Source of the DNA: JACNKV01 sp964388155
GTDB taxonomy: Bacteria; Fidelibacterota; Marinisomatia; Marinisomatales; JACNKV01
Assembly (NCBI GenBank): GCA_964388155.1
Contig: CAYLYH010000003.1
Span: forward strand, 37,458 to 101,457
Direction: 5' to 3'
DNA length: 64,000 nt
Of this stretch, positions 1 to 8,515 are shown one piece after another (position 1 is the first letter of the stretch; each line of letters starts with the position of its first letter). The notes beneath the pieces are model-generated. The model did no database searches and was not told the origin of the DNA. It was given only the letters and a program-made list of their open reading frames with translations. Made by a program: the position numbers and the translations under genes.

Positions 1-1
1 C

Positions 2-2233
2 CGCGATAGAATGATGGACGTCTACGGATATGACACCGGTGATTATCAAGGATATAACCATGAAACAAACAACGATAAGCTCTTGGTAAAACTGGATCTG
101 AATCTTGGACCAAACCATAATGCGGTATTTCGCTATAATATGCTTGATGCCTCACGGGATCTTGGCCCTCATGGATTTGTGTTAAGTTTCAACAATACCG
201 GACGTGGACCTAACAGCTCCAGCCTTCCGTTTGAAAATGCCGGATACCGTATTAATAACGTTCTTCATTCGTATGCCGGTGAGTTAAATAGTACCTTTGG
301 CGGAAAAATCTCTAATCGGTTTTTCTTTAGTTATAACCAATTCAGAGATTGGCGAACACCAAAAAGTGTTGATTTCCCAACGGTTGAAATAGGCGAAGAC
401 GGTGTAACCTACGCCACGCTGGGACACGAACCCTTCTCAATTCATAATATTCTTGACCAGGATGTCCTACAGATAACAAATAATATGTCCTATTTTATGG
501 GCAAACATGTTATTACTGCCGGGGTGAATTACGAACAGTTTAAGTTCTTTAATTCCTTCAATATCTTTAGGCATGGATTGTTTATGCTGGATGCTTCGTG
601 GGCAACTTTCTTGGGAGGAACCACGTTCTCTACAATAGATCAGTTCTTAGCGGCTACTGACCCAGCTGATCCTGTAGATTTTAATGGAATGATTGGCTCA
701 GGACCTTACAAAGGTGAATTAATTGATGTTGCTCAGTTAGCGTTTTACGCACAGGATGAGTTTATGGTCAACGAAAACCTCAACATTACGGCAGGTTTAC
801 GCGTAGATATACCTATTTATAATACCGAACCGATAGAAAACCCATTCTCAACCGGACTCACATTACTGGATGAAAACGATGAAGCGGAAACGGTTGATCA
901 GGCGAAACTTCCTGACTCAAAACCATTGTTTTCACCTCGGGTTGGATTTAACTACGACGTAAAAGGTAATCGATCTATGCAACTACGCGGTGGAACCGGT
1001 ATCTTTACCGGACGCTTACCCTTTGTTTGGATTGGGAATGTGATTTCAAATCCGGGAAACAATCCAAATATACCCGGGGACGGAAGCAATCCTGACCATG
1101 AAACTGACAGCGGTGAGGGTCGCACAGAAGGAGAGGATGTCGCCTCTGTTTTACAACAATCCTTTGACTTAAATGCTATGACCGAAGATTTTGAATGGCC
1201 ACAAGTTTGGACGACAAACTTAGCTCTGGACATGGAACTTCCAAGTCAAATGCTGGGGACATTCGAAATGGTTTACGGAAAAGACCTGAACGCCATTTAT
1301 ATGCGTAACGCTGATCTCATTGCACCGGTGCGTGAACTCGCTGACGGACGCCCCTACTTTGGTGGTGTTGGCGCGAATGAGTTAAATTCATTCTACCCGG
1401 GTTCTGGCGAAGGTGTTTACGTCATTGATAATACAGACGAAGGATACAATCTGACCTTAACCGGTCAATTGAAAAAAGTACATGATTGGGGTCTTGTGAC
1501 AAGCGTGGCTTACACATACACACAATCCATGAACAACCTCAAATCAACTGAGATTGCTTCTGTACTTTTCCAAAGCCAACCGGTTCAGGGTGATCCAAAC
1601 ACACCAACCATGTCTCCATCAGAGTTTGGAAACCGCCATCGTATTATCGGAACAGCTAATTATGCCCATAAATGGGACGCAAACCAAAGTACGAATTTTG
1701 GTCTGTTCTTTGAAATGGTTGAAGGAAACCAGTATGTCTACTCCGGTGGCAACCGCTACTCACACACCTATGCAGGTGATGTAAATGGTGACGGATTTGC
1801 CAATGACCTGATTTACATTCCGGAAAATCCAAATGATATCGTTCTCGCCGATCCGCATCAGTGGGTTGCGTTAAACGCCTTCATTGAACAAGATCCATAT
1901 CTGAGTCAGAATCGCGGTAATATTGCCGAGCGTAATGGGTTAATCAACCCCTGGTTCAGTAATATTGATCTGAAGATTCTCCATGACTTCAAAACCGGTC
2001 TTGGAAAATTCCAGTTCAGTGCAGATATTCTCAATGTTGCAAACCTAATCAATGACAGCTGGGGTGTGCGTAAGGTTGCCAATCCAATGGCACTTGCCCC
2101 ACTCAGCCTGACCGGTTGGGACGACAACGGTGAGCCAATCCTGAATTTCAACGGTGTTGAAGAAACATTCATTGATGATCCGGGCTTGTTCTCCCGGTGG
2201 CGTATGCAGTTTGGAATTCGTTATATCTTTTAA
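2..2233 (+). CDS. TonB-dependent receptor, Oar-like, 3' part
   Basis: The reading frame is open from base 2, so the start lies outside the window; the Met at position 11 is internal. About 740 residues are visible, rich in alternating aromatic beta-strands, with the signature Asn-rich loops and a final strand ending in ...FGIRYIF with a terminal Phe, as in outer-membrane beta-barrels. The pattern fits the large TonB-dependent transporters of the Oar type (carboxypeptidase-like domain, plug, barrel); plug and N-terminal domain are missing here because of the window edge. The substrate cannot be told. A perfect intrinsic terminator follows 28 bases after the stop, so this gene ends its transcription unit. 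Confidence 0.8.
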   Translation, partial: RDRMMDVYGYDTGDYQGYNHETNNDKLLVKLDLNLGPNHNAVFRYNMLDASRDLGPHGFVLSFNNTGRGPNSSSLPFENAGYRINNVLHSYAGELNSTFGGKISNRFFFSYNQFRDWRTPKSVDFPTVEIGEDGVTYATLGHEPFSIHNILDQDVLQITNNMSYFMGKHVITAGVNYEQFKFFNSFNIFRHGLFMLDASWATFLGGTTFSTIDQFLAATDPADPVDFNGMIGSGPYKGELIDVAQLAFYAQDEFMVNENLNITAGLRVDIPIYNTEPIENPFSTGLTLLDENDEAETVDQAKLPDSKPLFSPRVGFNYDVKGNRSMQLRGGTGIFTGRLPFVWIGNVISNPGNNPNIPGDGSNPDHETDSGEGRTEGEDVASVLQQSFDLNAMTEDFEWPQVWTTNLALDMELPSQMLGTFEMVYGKDLNAIYMRNADLIAPVRELADGRPYFGGVGANELNSFYPGSGEGVYVIDNTDEGYNLTLTGQLKKVHDWGLVTSVAYTYTQSMNNLKSTEIASVLFQSQPVQGDPNTPTMSPSEFGNRHRIIGTANYAHKWDANQSTNFGLFFEMVEGNQYVYSGGNRYSHTYAGDVNGDGFANDLIYIPENPNDIVLADPHQWVALNAFIEQDPYLSQNRGNIAERNGLINPWFSNIDLKILHDFKTGLGKFQFSADILNVANLINDSWGVRKVANPMALAPLSLTGWDDNGEPILNFNGVEETFIDDPGLFSRWRMQFGIRYIF

Positions 2234-2260
2234 TACCTGATATAATACAAACACTCTGTT

Positions 2261-2296
2261 AACAGAAAAGCCGGCGGTTGTCGGCTTTTCTGTTTC
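2261..2296 (+). terminator. Intrinsic terminator after the TonB receptor gene
   Basis: A 12-bp perfect stem (ACAGAAAAGCCG / CGGCTTTTCTGT) with a GCGGTTGT loop, 28 bases after the receptor stop. The run TTTTCTGTTT sits at the 3' side. It ends rightward transcription. Confidence 0.85.
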
Positions 2297-2325
2297 TATA
2301 TGTGAGCCCATTCCAGAAAGGGGTT

Positions 2326-2343
2326 CCTGCCGGTCCGGCAGGC
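2326..2343. repeat. GC-rich palindrome of a dispersed family
   Basis: CCTGCCGGTCCGGCAGGC is a perfect palindrome followed by GGGGG, lying in an otherwise AT-rich intergenic stretch. Related CCTGCC...GGCAGG or CCCGCC...GGCGGG elements recur at 6872-6960, 8394, 17018-17034, 26970-26999 and 49686-49717. Confidence 0.6.
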
Positions 2344-2433
2344 GGGGGACACACACAATCAAATTCGGTATGTATGCGGTGTTCACAAGACTTTTTCTGT
2401 ACACAAAACAATGCTCCGTGGTGAGAAGTATTT

Positions 2434-2502
2434 AGATTCCTCACTCCGTTCGGAATGACCCTGTATTTTTGTCATCCCGAAGAAAGAATGACTGAGGGAT
2501 CT
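2434..2502. repeat. Imperfect inverted repeat in the 2.3-2.67 kb intergenic region
   Basis: The left arm AGATTCCTCACTCCGTTCGG plus AATGAC and the right arm GTCATCCCGAAGAAAGAATG plus ACTGAGGGATCT are imperfect reverse complements separated by about 10 bases. Arms of this type (bad-fit reverse complements of GTCATTCCGA...GAGGAATCT) are familiar short intergenic repeats in FCB genomes. No gene is seen in the rest of 2297-2670. Confidence 0.5.
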
Positions 2503-2670
2503 ACAATATTTATCTCTGGGTATATGATTTTACAAAACACTTAACCCCGTATACAAAACAAAGTGGAAATGATAGTATTATTCCGGCGATATTTAATCGC
2601 CTGCTTGTTACTTCTATGGATTTTGTTTTGTGCGGGCATGTAAGATTATCACAATGAATCCCGATATTGT

Positions 2671-3390
2671 TTAAACCCTCTTTTTTGCCGTTATAAGCGT
2701 AACCACGCCAAGCGTCATATCTTGGATATCAACATCAATAAATCCTGCGTTTTTTATCATCATCTTTAATTCATCTCTGACAGGAAAATATTCAACAGAC
2801 TCCGGAAGGTACCTATAGGCATCAGACCGGGAAAACAATGCACCTATTCGCGGCAAGATTGTTTTGAAATACCAGCGATAAACCGCTCCAAATATTTTTG
2901 ATGAGGGTTCGGCAAACTCAAGGATGTGCAGCGTTCCTCCATCTTCCAAAACTCTATAAAACTCAGACAAGGCTTTTGAGTAATGCCCGATATTCCTAAA
3001 TCCAAATGCAATGGTTAATGCAGAGAAAACATTGTTATTAAACGGAAGATTCTCTCCATCTCCTTGTATCACGGTAAACCTTTCAGCTTTTCTCTCATCA
3101 ATTTTTTTCTGACACATCTCCACCATTTTATGAGCATAGTCTAACCCGACAATCTCAGCATTTGAAAATTGTTTTTTTATTTCGAAACCAACATCGCCTG
3201 TTCCCGTGGCAACGTCTAACACCGGTTGATTCAGGATTTTTGGCAGGGAATTTACCAGTTGTTTCCGCCAGTAAAAATCAAGTCCAAGACTTAGAAAATG
3301 ATTTAAAAAATCATACCGTGAAGAAATATCATCAAACATTTTCTGCACATATTTTTTCTTGTCCTCTCCGGAATGTGTGAACTCAGGCAT
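2671..3390 (-). CDS. menG: Demethylmenaquinone methyltransferase (UbiE/MenG)
   Basis: Class I SAM methyltransferase that makes the last C-methylation of menaquinone (and of ubiquinone where present). 239 residues, the family's usual size. Motif I VLDVATGTGDV is at residues 57-67, AFGFRN at 128-133, and RVLEDGG follows, all UbiE signatures. The start codon overlaps the stop of the upstream HAD gene by 8 bases, so the two are co-transcribed. With the B-type succinate dehydrogenase in this window it implies a menaquinone-based respiratory chain. Confidence 0.93.
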   Translation of the reverse strand: MPEFTHSGEDKKKYVQKMFDDISSRYDFLNHFLSLGLDFYWRKQLVNSLPKILNQPVLDVATGTGDVGFEIKKQFSNAEIVGLDYAHKMVEMCQKKIDERKAERFTVIQGDGENLPFNNNVFSALTIAFGFRNIGHYSKALSEFYRVLEDGGTLHILEFAEPSSKIFGAVYRWYFKTILPRIGALFSRSDAYRYLPESVEYFPVRDELKMMIKNAGFIDVDIQDMTLGVVTLITAKKRV

Positions 3391-3997
3391 GTAATATTTC
3401 CTTTATTATCCTTTCATTCTTCAAAGCCGAAACCGTTGTAAAGAGGATCGTCTTAAACCCCATCGCTTTGGCTTGAATAATATTGGCTTCATTATCATCG
3501 ATAAACAACGACCGTCCCGCGGTGGTACCGGCTTTCTTGATGGCAATATTAAATATCTCTGGCTCAGGCTTTCTTGATCCAACCTCATACGAATAAATTG
3601 CACCGTCTACGTGTTGAAAAAATGAAAAAGAATTCCCAACACCGTTTACAATATGTCTGGAGTTTGTATTCGAGAGCAACCAAATCGGATATTTCTTTTT
3701 CAACTCACCAAGTATTTTTGATGCTCCGGTTTCGTTTCCGACCAGTTTTCGCCACGCAGACCAAAACGCAATCTCCGGTAAATATTTTCCTTTTGGCAAG
3801 TATTTACAGACCTCCAGATAGAATGCGTCGTCATCGATCTCTCCTTTTTCGTAGCGATGGTGGACATCCATGGGAAAGTGATGAAACACTTCGTCTGCGG
3901 GTATTTCCATCACTTGGGCAATATGCGTAACTGTGCGGTCAGGGTGGATGTCTAAAAGCACGCCCCCAATATCAAAAAAGATGGTCTTAATCTTCAT
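3383..3997 (-). CDS. HAD superfamily phosphatase (subfamily IA)
   Basis: 204 residues with the HAD nucleophile motif FFDIGGVLLD (Asp9), an alpha-helical cap, LLSNTN as motif II and FIDDNEANI as motif IV. The second residue usually Asp in DxD is Gly in this DxGG variant, which is common among YihX-like members that act on sugar phosphates or nucleotides. It overlaps menG by 8 bases; no functional link to menaquinone is evident. The substrate is unknown. Confidence 0.85.
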   Translation of the reverse strand: MKIKTIFFDIGGVLLDIHPDRTVTHIAQVMEIPADEVFHHFPMDVHHRYEKGEIDDDAFYLEVCKYLPKGKYLPEIAFWSAWRKLVGNETGASKILGELKKKYPIWLLSNTNSRHIVNGVGNSFSFFQHVDGAIYSYEVGSRKPEPEIFNIAIKKAGTTAGRSLFIDDNEANIIQAKAMGFKTILFTTVSALKNERIIKEILHA

Positions 3998-4003
3998 CTT
4001 GTT

Positions 4004-4024
4004 GCCACACAGACACAGAGGTGT
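4004..4024. repeat. Dispersed CACAGACACAGAGG-type short repeat
   Basis: GCCACACAGACACAGAGGTGT lies directly upstream of the HAD gene. Related phrases occur at 4511-4532, 25441-25470, 29778-29799 and 35756-35773, always in intergenic DNA. Confidence 0.4.
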
Positions 4025-4072
4025 TTATAGGTTGAAGCAAAAAAATCACTCGGTGTTCTTTGGATTTCTGTT

Positions 4073-4468
4073 TTAGACGATGAACCGTTTTACTCCGTCT
4101 TTTAACAATTGTTTGTTGAAATTTATCAATAAGCCTAGCTTGAGTCCTCCCAATTTCATATAACTGAGTATTTGAGCGTCGAAAACTGGATTCATGTTTT
4201 CAACACACTTTAATTCTAAAACTACAGCGTCTTCAACCACAATATCCATTCGGTATTCTCCGATAAATCTACCTCTGTAATTTAATTTTAACACTTTTTG
4301 AACTTCATAATTTAAACCGGCGAATTCAAACTCAATACATAGAGCTTTTTCATAAATGCTTTCCAATAGTCCCGAGCCAAGTCTTTTATGATCATTGATG
4401 GCGCAACCAATGATTTTATTTGTGAGCCTATTTAAATCATCCAGCGTTTTATTTTTTATATTTGACAT
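4073..4468 (-). CDS. GxxExxY protein (PDDEXK-like)
   Basis: 131 residues with the name-giving motif GLLESIY at residues 33-39, a central DIVVEDAVVLELK segment resembling a PD-(D/E)XK core (Asp, Glu, Lys), and the family's characteristic end NFN...LKDGVKRFIV. The family (PF13366) is widespread in environmental bacteria; its function is unsettled, though the fold is nuclease-like. It stands alone between two dispersed short repeats (4004-4024 and 4511-4532), which is typical of this mobile family. Confidence 0.85.
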   Translation of the reverse strand: MSNIKNKTLDDLNRLTNKIIGCAINDHKRLGSGLLESIYEKALCIEFEFAGLNYEVQKVLKLNYRGRFIGEYRMDIVVEDAVVLELKCVENMNPVFDAQILSYMKLGGLKLGLLINFNKQLLKDGVKRFIV

Positions 4469-4510
4469 TGTTCTTCTTTTTGATATCTAAGTTCTCAAAA
4501 CTTTTCATTC

Positions 4511-4532
4511 TTCTCTGTGGCTTTGTGGCTAA
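4511..4532. repeat. Dispersed CTCTGTGGCTTTGTGGCTAA repeat
   Basis: TTCTCTGTGGCTTTGTGGCT AA upstream of the GxxExxY gene, the reverse complement type of the CCACAGAG elements found elsewhere in the window. Confidence 0.4.
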
Positions 4533-4534
4533 TG

Positions 4535-5269
4535 TTATAAACCGCATAGATATATTTGCAGGTTGCTTTCTTCTGACAGTGGAGTGCCTTCATAATCCCC
4601 TAATTTATCAAAGATGGTCAATCCGGCATCGGAAATGAGTCTGTCCATCGTATCGGGATAAAACATCCGTAAATCAAAATGATAAGGATTGGGGGCTTGT
4701 TTTTCGTCTCTGAACAAGTGCCAAGTCAAATGGTTTATTTCCGTTTCTTCATCATAGTGTGTTATCTCTTTGATTGCGCAGATTTGACCGTCGTATTCGA
4801 ATTTCTCAAGCACCGGATACAGCTTATTTGTTTTTCGATACAAAAACGACGGGTCGGGAATAAATACGGAGACCAAAAACCGTCCACCGGGGATGAGATG
4901 CCGTTTCACACTCTTTAGACAAGATAGTGCCTCTTCATCGGTATAGTTATGGAGGAATGAATTAAACCCGATAAAAATGAATCGAAATTTCTGATCAATC
5001 ATGAACGACCGCATATCACCTTGTAGAATTTTTCCGTTAGAATATGGTAATAGTTTTTCATTCCCGGTTTTTACAAATTCTGCACTCAGTTCCAGTCCGG
5101 TATAGTCCAACCCAACCTCAACAAGTGGCAATCCCAATCGCCCAGTTCCGGCTGCAAGTTCTAAAACCGGACCGCCGATCTTGCTTGCCCAATTATAAAT
5201 GAAATCCACATCGGCACAGTATTGCCGGTGGATGGCATCATAAAGATTCGGGTTCGTGTAAATATCCAT
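4535..5269 (-). CDS. SAM-dependent methyltransferase, substrate unknown
   Basis: 244 residues, class I methyltransferase fold. Motif I reads VLELAAGTGRLGLPL near residues 36-50; an acidic end of beta-2 (GLELS) and the post-motif RFIFIGFNSFLHNY follow. It resembles the Methyltransf_25 group of uncharacterised small-molecule methyltransferases. About 190 bases separate it from the upstream peptidase gene; the stretch 5270-5457 holds no recognisable gene. Confidence 0.8.
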   Translation of the reverse strand: MDIYTNPNLYDAIHRQYCADVDFIYNWASKIGGPVLELAAGTGRLGLPLVEVGLDYTGLELSAEFVKTGNEKLLPYSNGKILQGDMRSFMIDQKFRFIFIGFNSFLHNYTDEEALSCLKSVKRHLIPGGRFLVSVFIPDPSFLYRKTNKLYPVLEKFEYDGQICAIKEITHYDEETEINHLTWHLFRDEKQAPNPYHFDLRMFYPDTMDRLISDAGLTIFDKLGDYEGTPLSEESNLQIYLCGL

Positions 5270-5457
5270 TCTGTTACGTTGAATTACGACGGAGAAATTA
5301 CAGAAAAAAGCAGGTAGGGTTTTACGGAATGTTTACCCTGCTCTAAAGTTTGGCCATTCATACAGAATGCCGGTAGTAAATCCACTCAAAAAACACTCAC
5401 AGTAAACTGACGGCGTCAGTTTAACGCCGATATGGTCGGCGTACTCAAAAACCAAAA

Positions 5458-6537
5458 CTACAATTCTACCAATTCTTTCGTGGTCTTATTCAAAATTTCA
5501 CAACCGTCTTTTTGGATAATCACATCATCTTCTATCCGCACACCGCCCCAGCCGGGGAGGTATATCCCAGGTTCAATCGTTACAACGTAATTCTCTTTTA
5601 ACACATCCTTGCTCATTTTACTCAGGCGCGGCATTGTGTGTATCTCCAACCCAAGTCCGTGCCCTGTAGAATGTGAGTATGCTTCACCATATCCGGCAAC
5701 CTCAATGACATCCCGAGTGAGGGCGTCAGCATCTTTGCAGGACATTCCTGCTTTTACTCCGTCAACACCGGCTTGCTGTGCCTGTTTCACAATTTCGTAT
5801 ATCTCTTTGTGTTTATCCGTTGCCGGACCGATCAGCGGGGTACGAGTCATGTCGGCATGATACCCGGCATATTTGGCGGCCGCATCAATAACGATAAAAT
5901 CCCCGGACTGGAATTCGCGCTCACCGGGTACTGCATGCGGCAACGCACTGTTTGGACCTGAGGCCACGATGGATGAATACGCTTCACCATCACCATATTT
6001 TCTGTACCGCATGGCAAATTCGTTCGCGATAAATTTCTCCGTTACACCCGGACGCATCAACGGCAATACTTCTTCATAAACATTATCTGTAATTTCAACC
6101 GCAGTTCGTATGGCGTTTAATTCCGTTTCATCTTTTACAGCTGCAATTTTCTCGACAATTCTTGAAGAGCTTTCCCAGCGCACACTCGGGAACAGTGTTT
6201 TCATCCTTTGGAAAAGATTTACGCTGACAAAATCTCCTTCAAAGGCTAGTTTAACATCTTTGGGAATTAACGTGTTTTTTTGTATACTTTTTAAATGGGA
6301 AACACTGTCGATATACCGATTAAACCCCTTTACTTCTCTTTGAGATTGTTCGATATACCGTCCGTCAGTAAAAAAGGCATGAGTATCTCCAAGGATGAGA
6401 CACGACCCGGCCGAACCGGTAAACCCGCTGATGTAGCGAACGTTTGTAAGGTTGGTAATAAACATACCGTCTAATCCCGCTGATGCCAATTCGGTTTTTA
6501 ATGTGTTTAAACGGCGTGAAAATATTTTATCACTCAT
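5458..6537 (-). CDS. pepP: Xaa-Pro aminopeptidase (M24B)
   Basis: Cytosolic dinuclear-metal peptidase that removes N-terminal residues preceding proline. 359 residues: a creatinase N-terminal domain (about 5-130) and a pita-bread catalytic domain. All five metal ligands are visible: Asp218, Asp229, His293, Glu322 and Glu336, with the surrounding HSTGHGLGLEIH and TIEPGIYLPG motifs. Size matches the short bacterial aminopeptidase/prolidase group, so prolidase (pepQ) is the main alternative. Confidence 0.9.
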   Translation of the reverse strand: MSDKIFSRRLNTLKTELASAGLDGMFITNLTNVRYISGFTGSAGSCLILGDTHAFFTDGRYIEQSQREVKGFNRYIDSVSHLKSIQKNTLIPKDVKLAFEGDFVSVNLFQRMKTLFPSVRWESSSRIVEKIAAVKDETELNAIRTAVEITDNVYEEVLPLMRPGVTEKFIANEFAMRYRKYGDGEAYSSIVASGPNSALPHAVPGEREFQSGDFIVIDAAAKYAGYHADMTRTPLIGPATDKHKEIYEIVKQAQQAGVDGVKAGMSCKDADALTRDVIEVAGYGEAYSHSTGHGLGLEIHTMPRLSKMSKDVLKENYVVTIEPGIYLPGWGGVRIEDDVIIQKDGCEILNKTTKELVEL

Positions 6538-6633
6538 AGTTTCTCCTGTGGATAAGTCTTTTGGTTACAAATAAAAATTGAGTTTATCTTACGGTAATTA
6601 GTGTATTTCTTATGAAAAAAGGGGAGACAAGTC

Positions 6634-7392
6634 TCATGGGATGTGAATTTTAATTTGTTCTTCAAGGTATTGCTTTTCTTTTGCTAAGCGTTCCGGGTCT
6701 CCGCCTTTTTCTTCCAACACAGATAATACTTCTAACGCCTGATGAAACAATCCTTGGTTTTTCAAGACAGAGACTAGAGTAAATGTTGCTAATTTTGGGC
6801 TGATCGACATCGGCTCTAAATGTTCATCAATAGACGGTGTTTCTGATACTTTTTTCTTTTTTCCCTTAGCCCCTGCCCGTTCTCTGCCCGTTCCCTGCCC
6901 GTTCCCTGCCCGTTCCCTGCCCGTTCCCTGCCCGTTCCGCAGGCGGGCGCAGGCGGGCGCAAGTGGGTCAGTCTTAACCTCAACCTCATTCTGTCCGATT
7001 AGTATTTCTAAGGTTTTCTTGGCTTGCCTGTGATTCGCGTCAATTTTTAACACAGCTTCCCAGCTTTTTCGGATGGTGTTTTTTGCTCGACCTAACGCTT
7101 CCTGTACCTGTGCTAACAGCACAGTCCCCTGAAGGTGAATCACTCCGCTTTTTTGTATTTTCTTCAGAGCGCGCTCCGCTTCAGTAATTTGTCCTTCTGC
7201 TAACGATGCGTTTGCAAAAACAAATAGCCCATCCACTTGGTTTGGGTGGTGTTTAAGTCCTATTTCACACACCTTCCTTGCGCGGGAGTGGTCTTCTTCA
7301 GTGAAATAAATGTCGGCTAATACCGGAAACAAAATTGTATCCAGGTGATCCGCAAAATACAATTCTAGTTCAGCTTTGTTGTGAATGTCCAT
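6634..7392 (-). CDS. TPR protein carrying an internal repeat insertion
   Basis: 252 residues of tetratricopeptide-like helices before about residue 130 and again after about 195. Between them lies a low-complexity linker, in which an 11-residue unit (NGQGTGRERAG) occurs twice, encoded by an 11-bp DNA repeat. The gene starts 3 bases after the stop of the B12-binding protein gene, so both are translated from one message. Function unknown; TPR proteins mediate protein contacts. The linker looks like a short repeat that invaded the gene without breaking the frame. Confidence 0.75.
   Translation of the reverse strand: MDIHNKAELELYFADHLDTILFPVLADIYFTEEDHSRARKVCEIGLKHHPNQVDGLFVFANASLAEGQITEAERALKKIQKSGVIHLQGTVLLAQVQEALGRAKNTIRKSWEAVLKIDANHRQAKKTLEILIGQNEVEVKTDPLAPACARLRNGQGTGRERAGNGQGTGRERAGAKGKKKKVSETPSIDEHLEPMSISPKLATFTLVSVLKNQGLFHQALEVLSVLEEKGGDPERLAKEKQYLEEQIKIHIP
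6872..6960. repeat. 11-bp tandem repeat array inside the TPR gene
   Basis: Six units of CCTGCCCGTTC (the second begins with T) occupy 6872-6937, followed after one base by two 10-bp units AGGCGGGCGC. The two halves are of opposite polarity and look like an expanded version of the CCTGCC/GGCAGG palindromes scattered through the window. Period 11 codes an 11-residue peptide period on the minus strand. Confidence 0.9.
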
Positions 7393-7395
7393 TTT

Positions 7396-7800
7396 TTATT
7401 CGCGGTGATCTTTCACCCAATTTTGAATGTAGTCGATGGTTTCTTGCACCGGTGTCCCGGGCCCAAACAGTTTTCCGACACCAAGTTTTTGGAGGTCTTT
7501 CATGTCTTTGTCCGGAATAATCCCGCCGCCGGTAAGTAGAATATCATCTAATTCATGTTCTTTCATTAGTTTTATGACGTGCGAAAATATTGTATTATGT
7601 GCCCCGGATAAAATGGAAAGCGCAATAACGTCCACATCTTCTTGCAAGGCAGCGGAAACAATCATTTCCGGTGTTTGGCGTAACCCAAGATAAATTACTT
7701 CCATGCCCGCATCACGATAAGCCGCCGCCAAAACTTTAATTCCCCGGTCATGTCCGTCCAGCCCGGGTTTTGCCATCAAAATTCGTATCTTTCTATTCAT
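7396..7800 (-). CDS. Methylmalonyl-CoA mutase cobalamin-binding subunit
   Basis: 134-residue stand-alone B12-binding domain. The signature DxHxxG is DGHDRG at residues 15-20, with His17 the lower cobalt ligand; LSILSGAH and TGGGIIPD are the other cobalamin contacts. It would pair with a separately encoded catalytic subunit to interconvert methylmalonyl-CoA and succinyl-CoA; that subunit is not in the window. Other B12-dependent acyl-CoA mutases use near-identical small subunits, so the exact substrate is uncertain. Confidence 0.87.
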   Translation of the reverse strand: MNRKIRILMAKPGLDGHDRGIKVLAAAYRDAGMEVIYLGLRQTPEMIVSAALQEDVDVIALSILSGAHNTIFSHVIKLMKEHELDDILLTGGGIIPDKDMKDLQKLGVGKLFGPGTPVQETIDYIQNWVKDHRE

Positions 7801-7905
7801 AAGTCTATCCTTTAAAATACTCGGTGAAAAATTACAACGAATGCCCGTAGAAAAATAGTGTGGATTTGTGTTGATTAAGACTATGTTAAGGCTTAGGATA
7901 ATCTG

Positions 7906-8355
7906 TCATTTCCTTTTTTTACTATCCAACACAAAAGTCACCGGACCATCATTGACAAGATGAACCTTCATTACCGCTCCAAATTTTCCGGTTTTAACGT
8001 GGATATTATTTTCTCGTAATTTATGAATAAAATCAAGATAGAGGGCGTTGCCTTTCTGAGGAGAGGCGGCTCGAATAAAACTCGGGCGCCTGCCCTTGAG
8101 CCAATCTCCGCAAAGTGTAAATTGGCTTATAACGAGAATTTCTCCGGAAACATCTTTTATCGACAAATTCATTTTCCTCTTATCGTCGTTAAATATTCGG
8201 AATCCTGAAATTTTTTCAGCTAAAATACTGCTGTCTTTTTCGTCGTCAACGTCAATCACACCCAATAGAATAACGAGACCGTGCCCGATTTCACTTATTT
8301 GCTCACCGTTGATACGGACACTTCCTTCTGTTACTCGTTGTAAAACTGCAATCAT
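7906..8355 (-). CDS. dtd: D-aminoacyl-tRNA deacylase
   Basis: Homodimeric editing enzyme that hydrolyses D-aminoacyl-tRNA and glycyl-tRNA(Ala). 149 residues, standard length. Catalytic motifs SQFTL (77-81) and NDGPVT (135-140; usually NxGPVT) are both present. It lies downstream of dnaE and upstream of the mutase subunit on the same strand; 105 bases separate it from the latter. Confidence 0.95.
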   Translation of the reverse strand: MIAVLQRVTEGSVRINGEQISEIGHGLVILLGVIDVDDEKDSSILAEKISGFRIFNDDKRKMNLSIKDVSGEILVISQFTLCGDWLKGRRPSFIRAASPQKGNALYLDFIHKLRENNIHVKTGKFGAVMKVHLVNDGPVTFVLDSKKRK

Positions 8356-8481
8356 AGCGTTAGGGGTTGTTCGTTAGGGGTTAGGGGTCCGCCCGAGGCG
8401 GATAAATGTTTGGTGCTTAAATTTGTTTTGTTTTTCTAATCAAATTAGTTGTAATCTACTAATCTTTTATGTCTCCCAGTC

Positions 8482-8498
8482 TGCATTCTTTGTCGGGC
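8482..8498. repeat. TGCATTCTTTGTCGGGC repeat copy
   Basis: This 17-mer, followed by GGGGAGGC, occurs just beyond the dnaE stop. The exact reverse complement is at 26977-26993, and its 13-base core TTCTTTGTCGGGC is at 62458-62470. Confidence 0.6.
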
Positions 8499-8515
8499 GG
8501 GGAGGCTGTCTCCTT

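Noticed and set aside
2045..2444. Two minus-strand ORFs over the receptor 3' end and terminator
   Set aside because: They read through the terminator and the palindromic repeat; no protein family signs.
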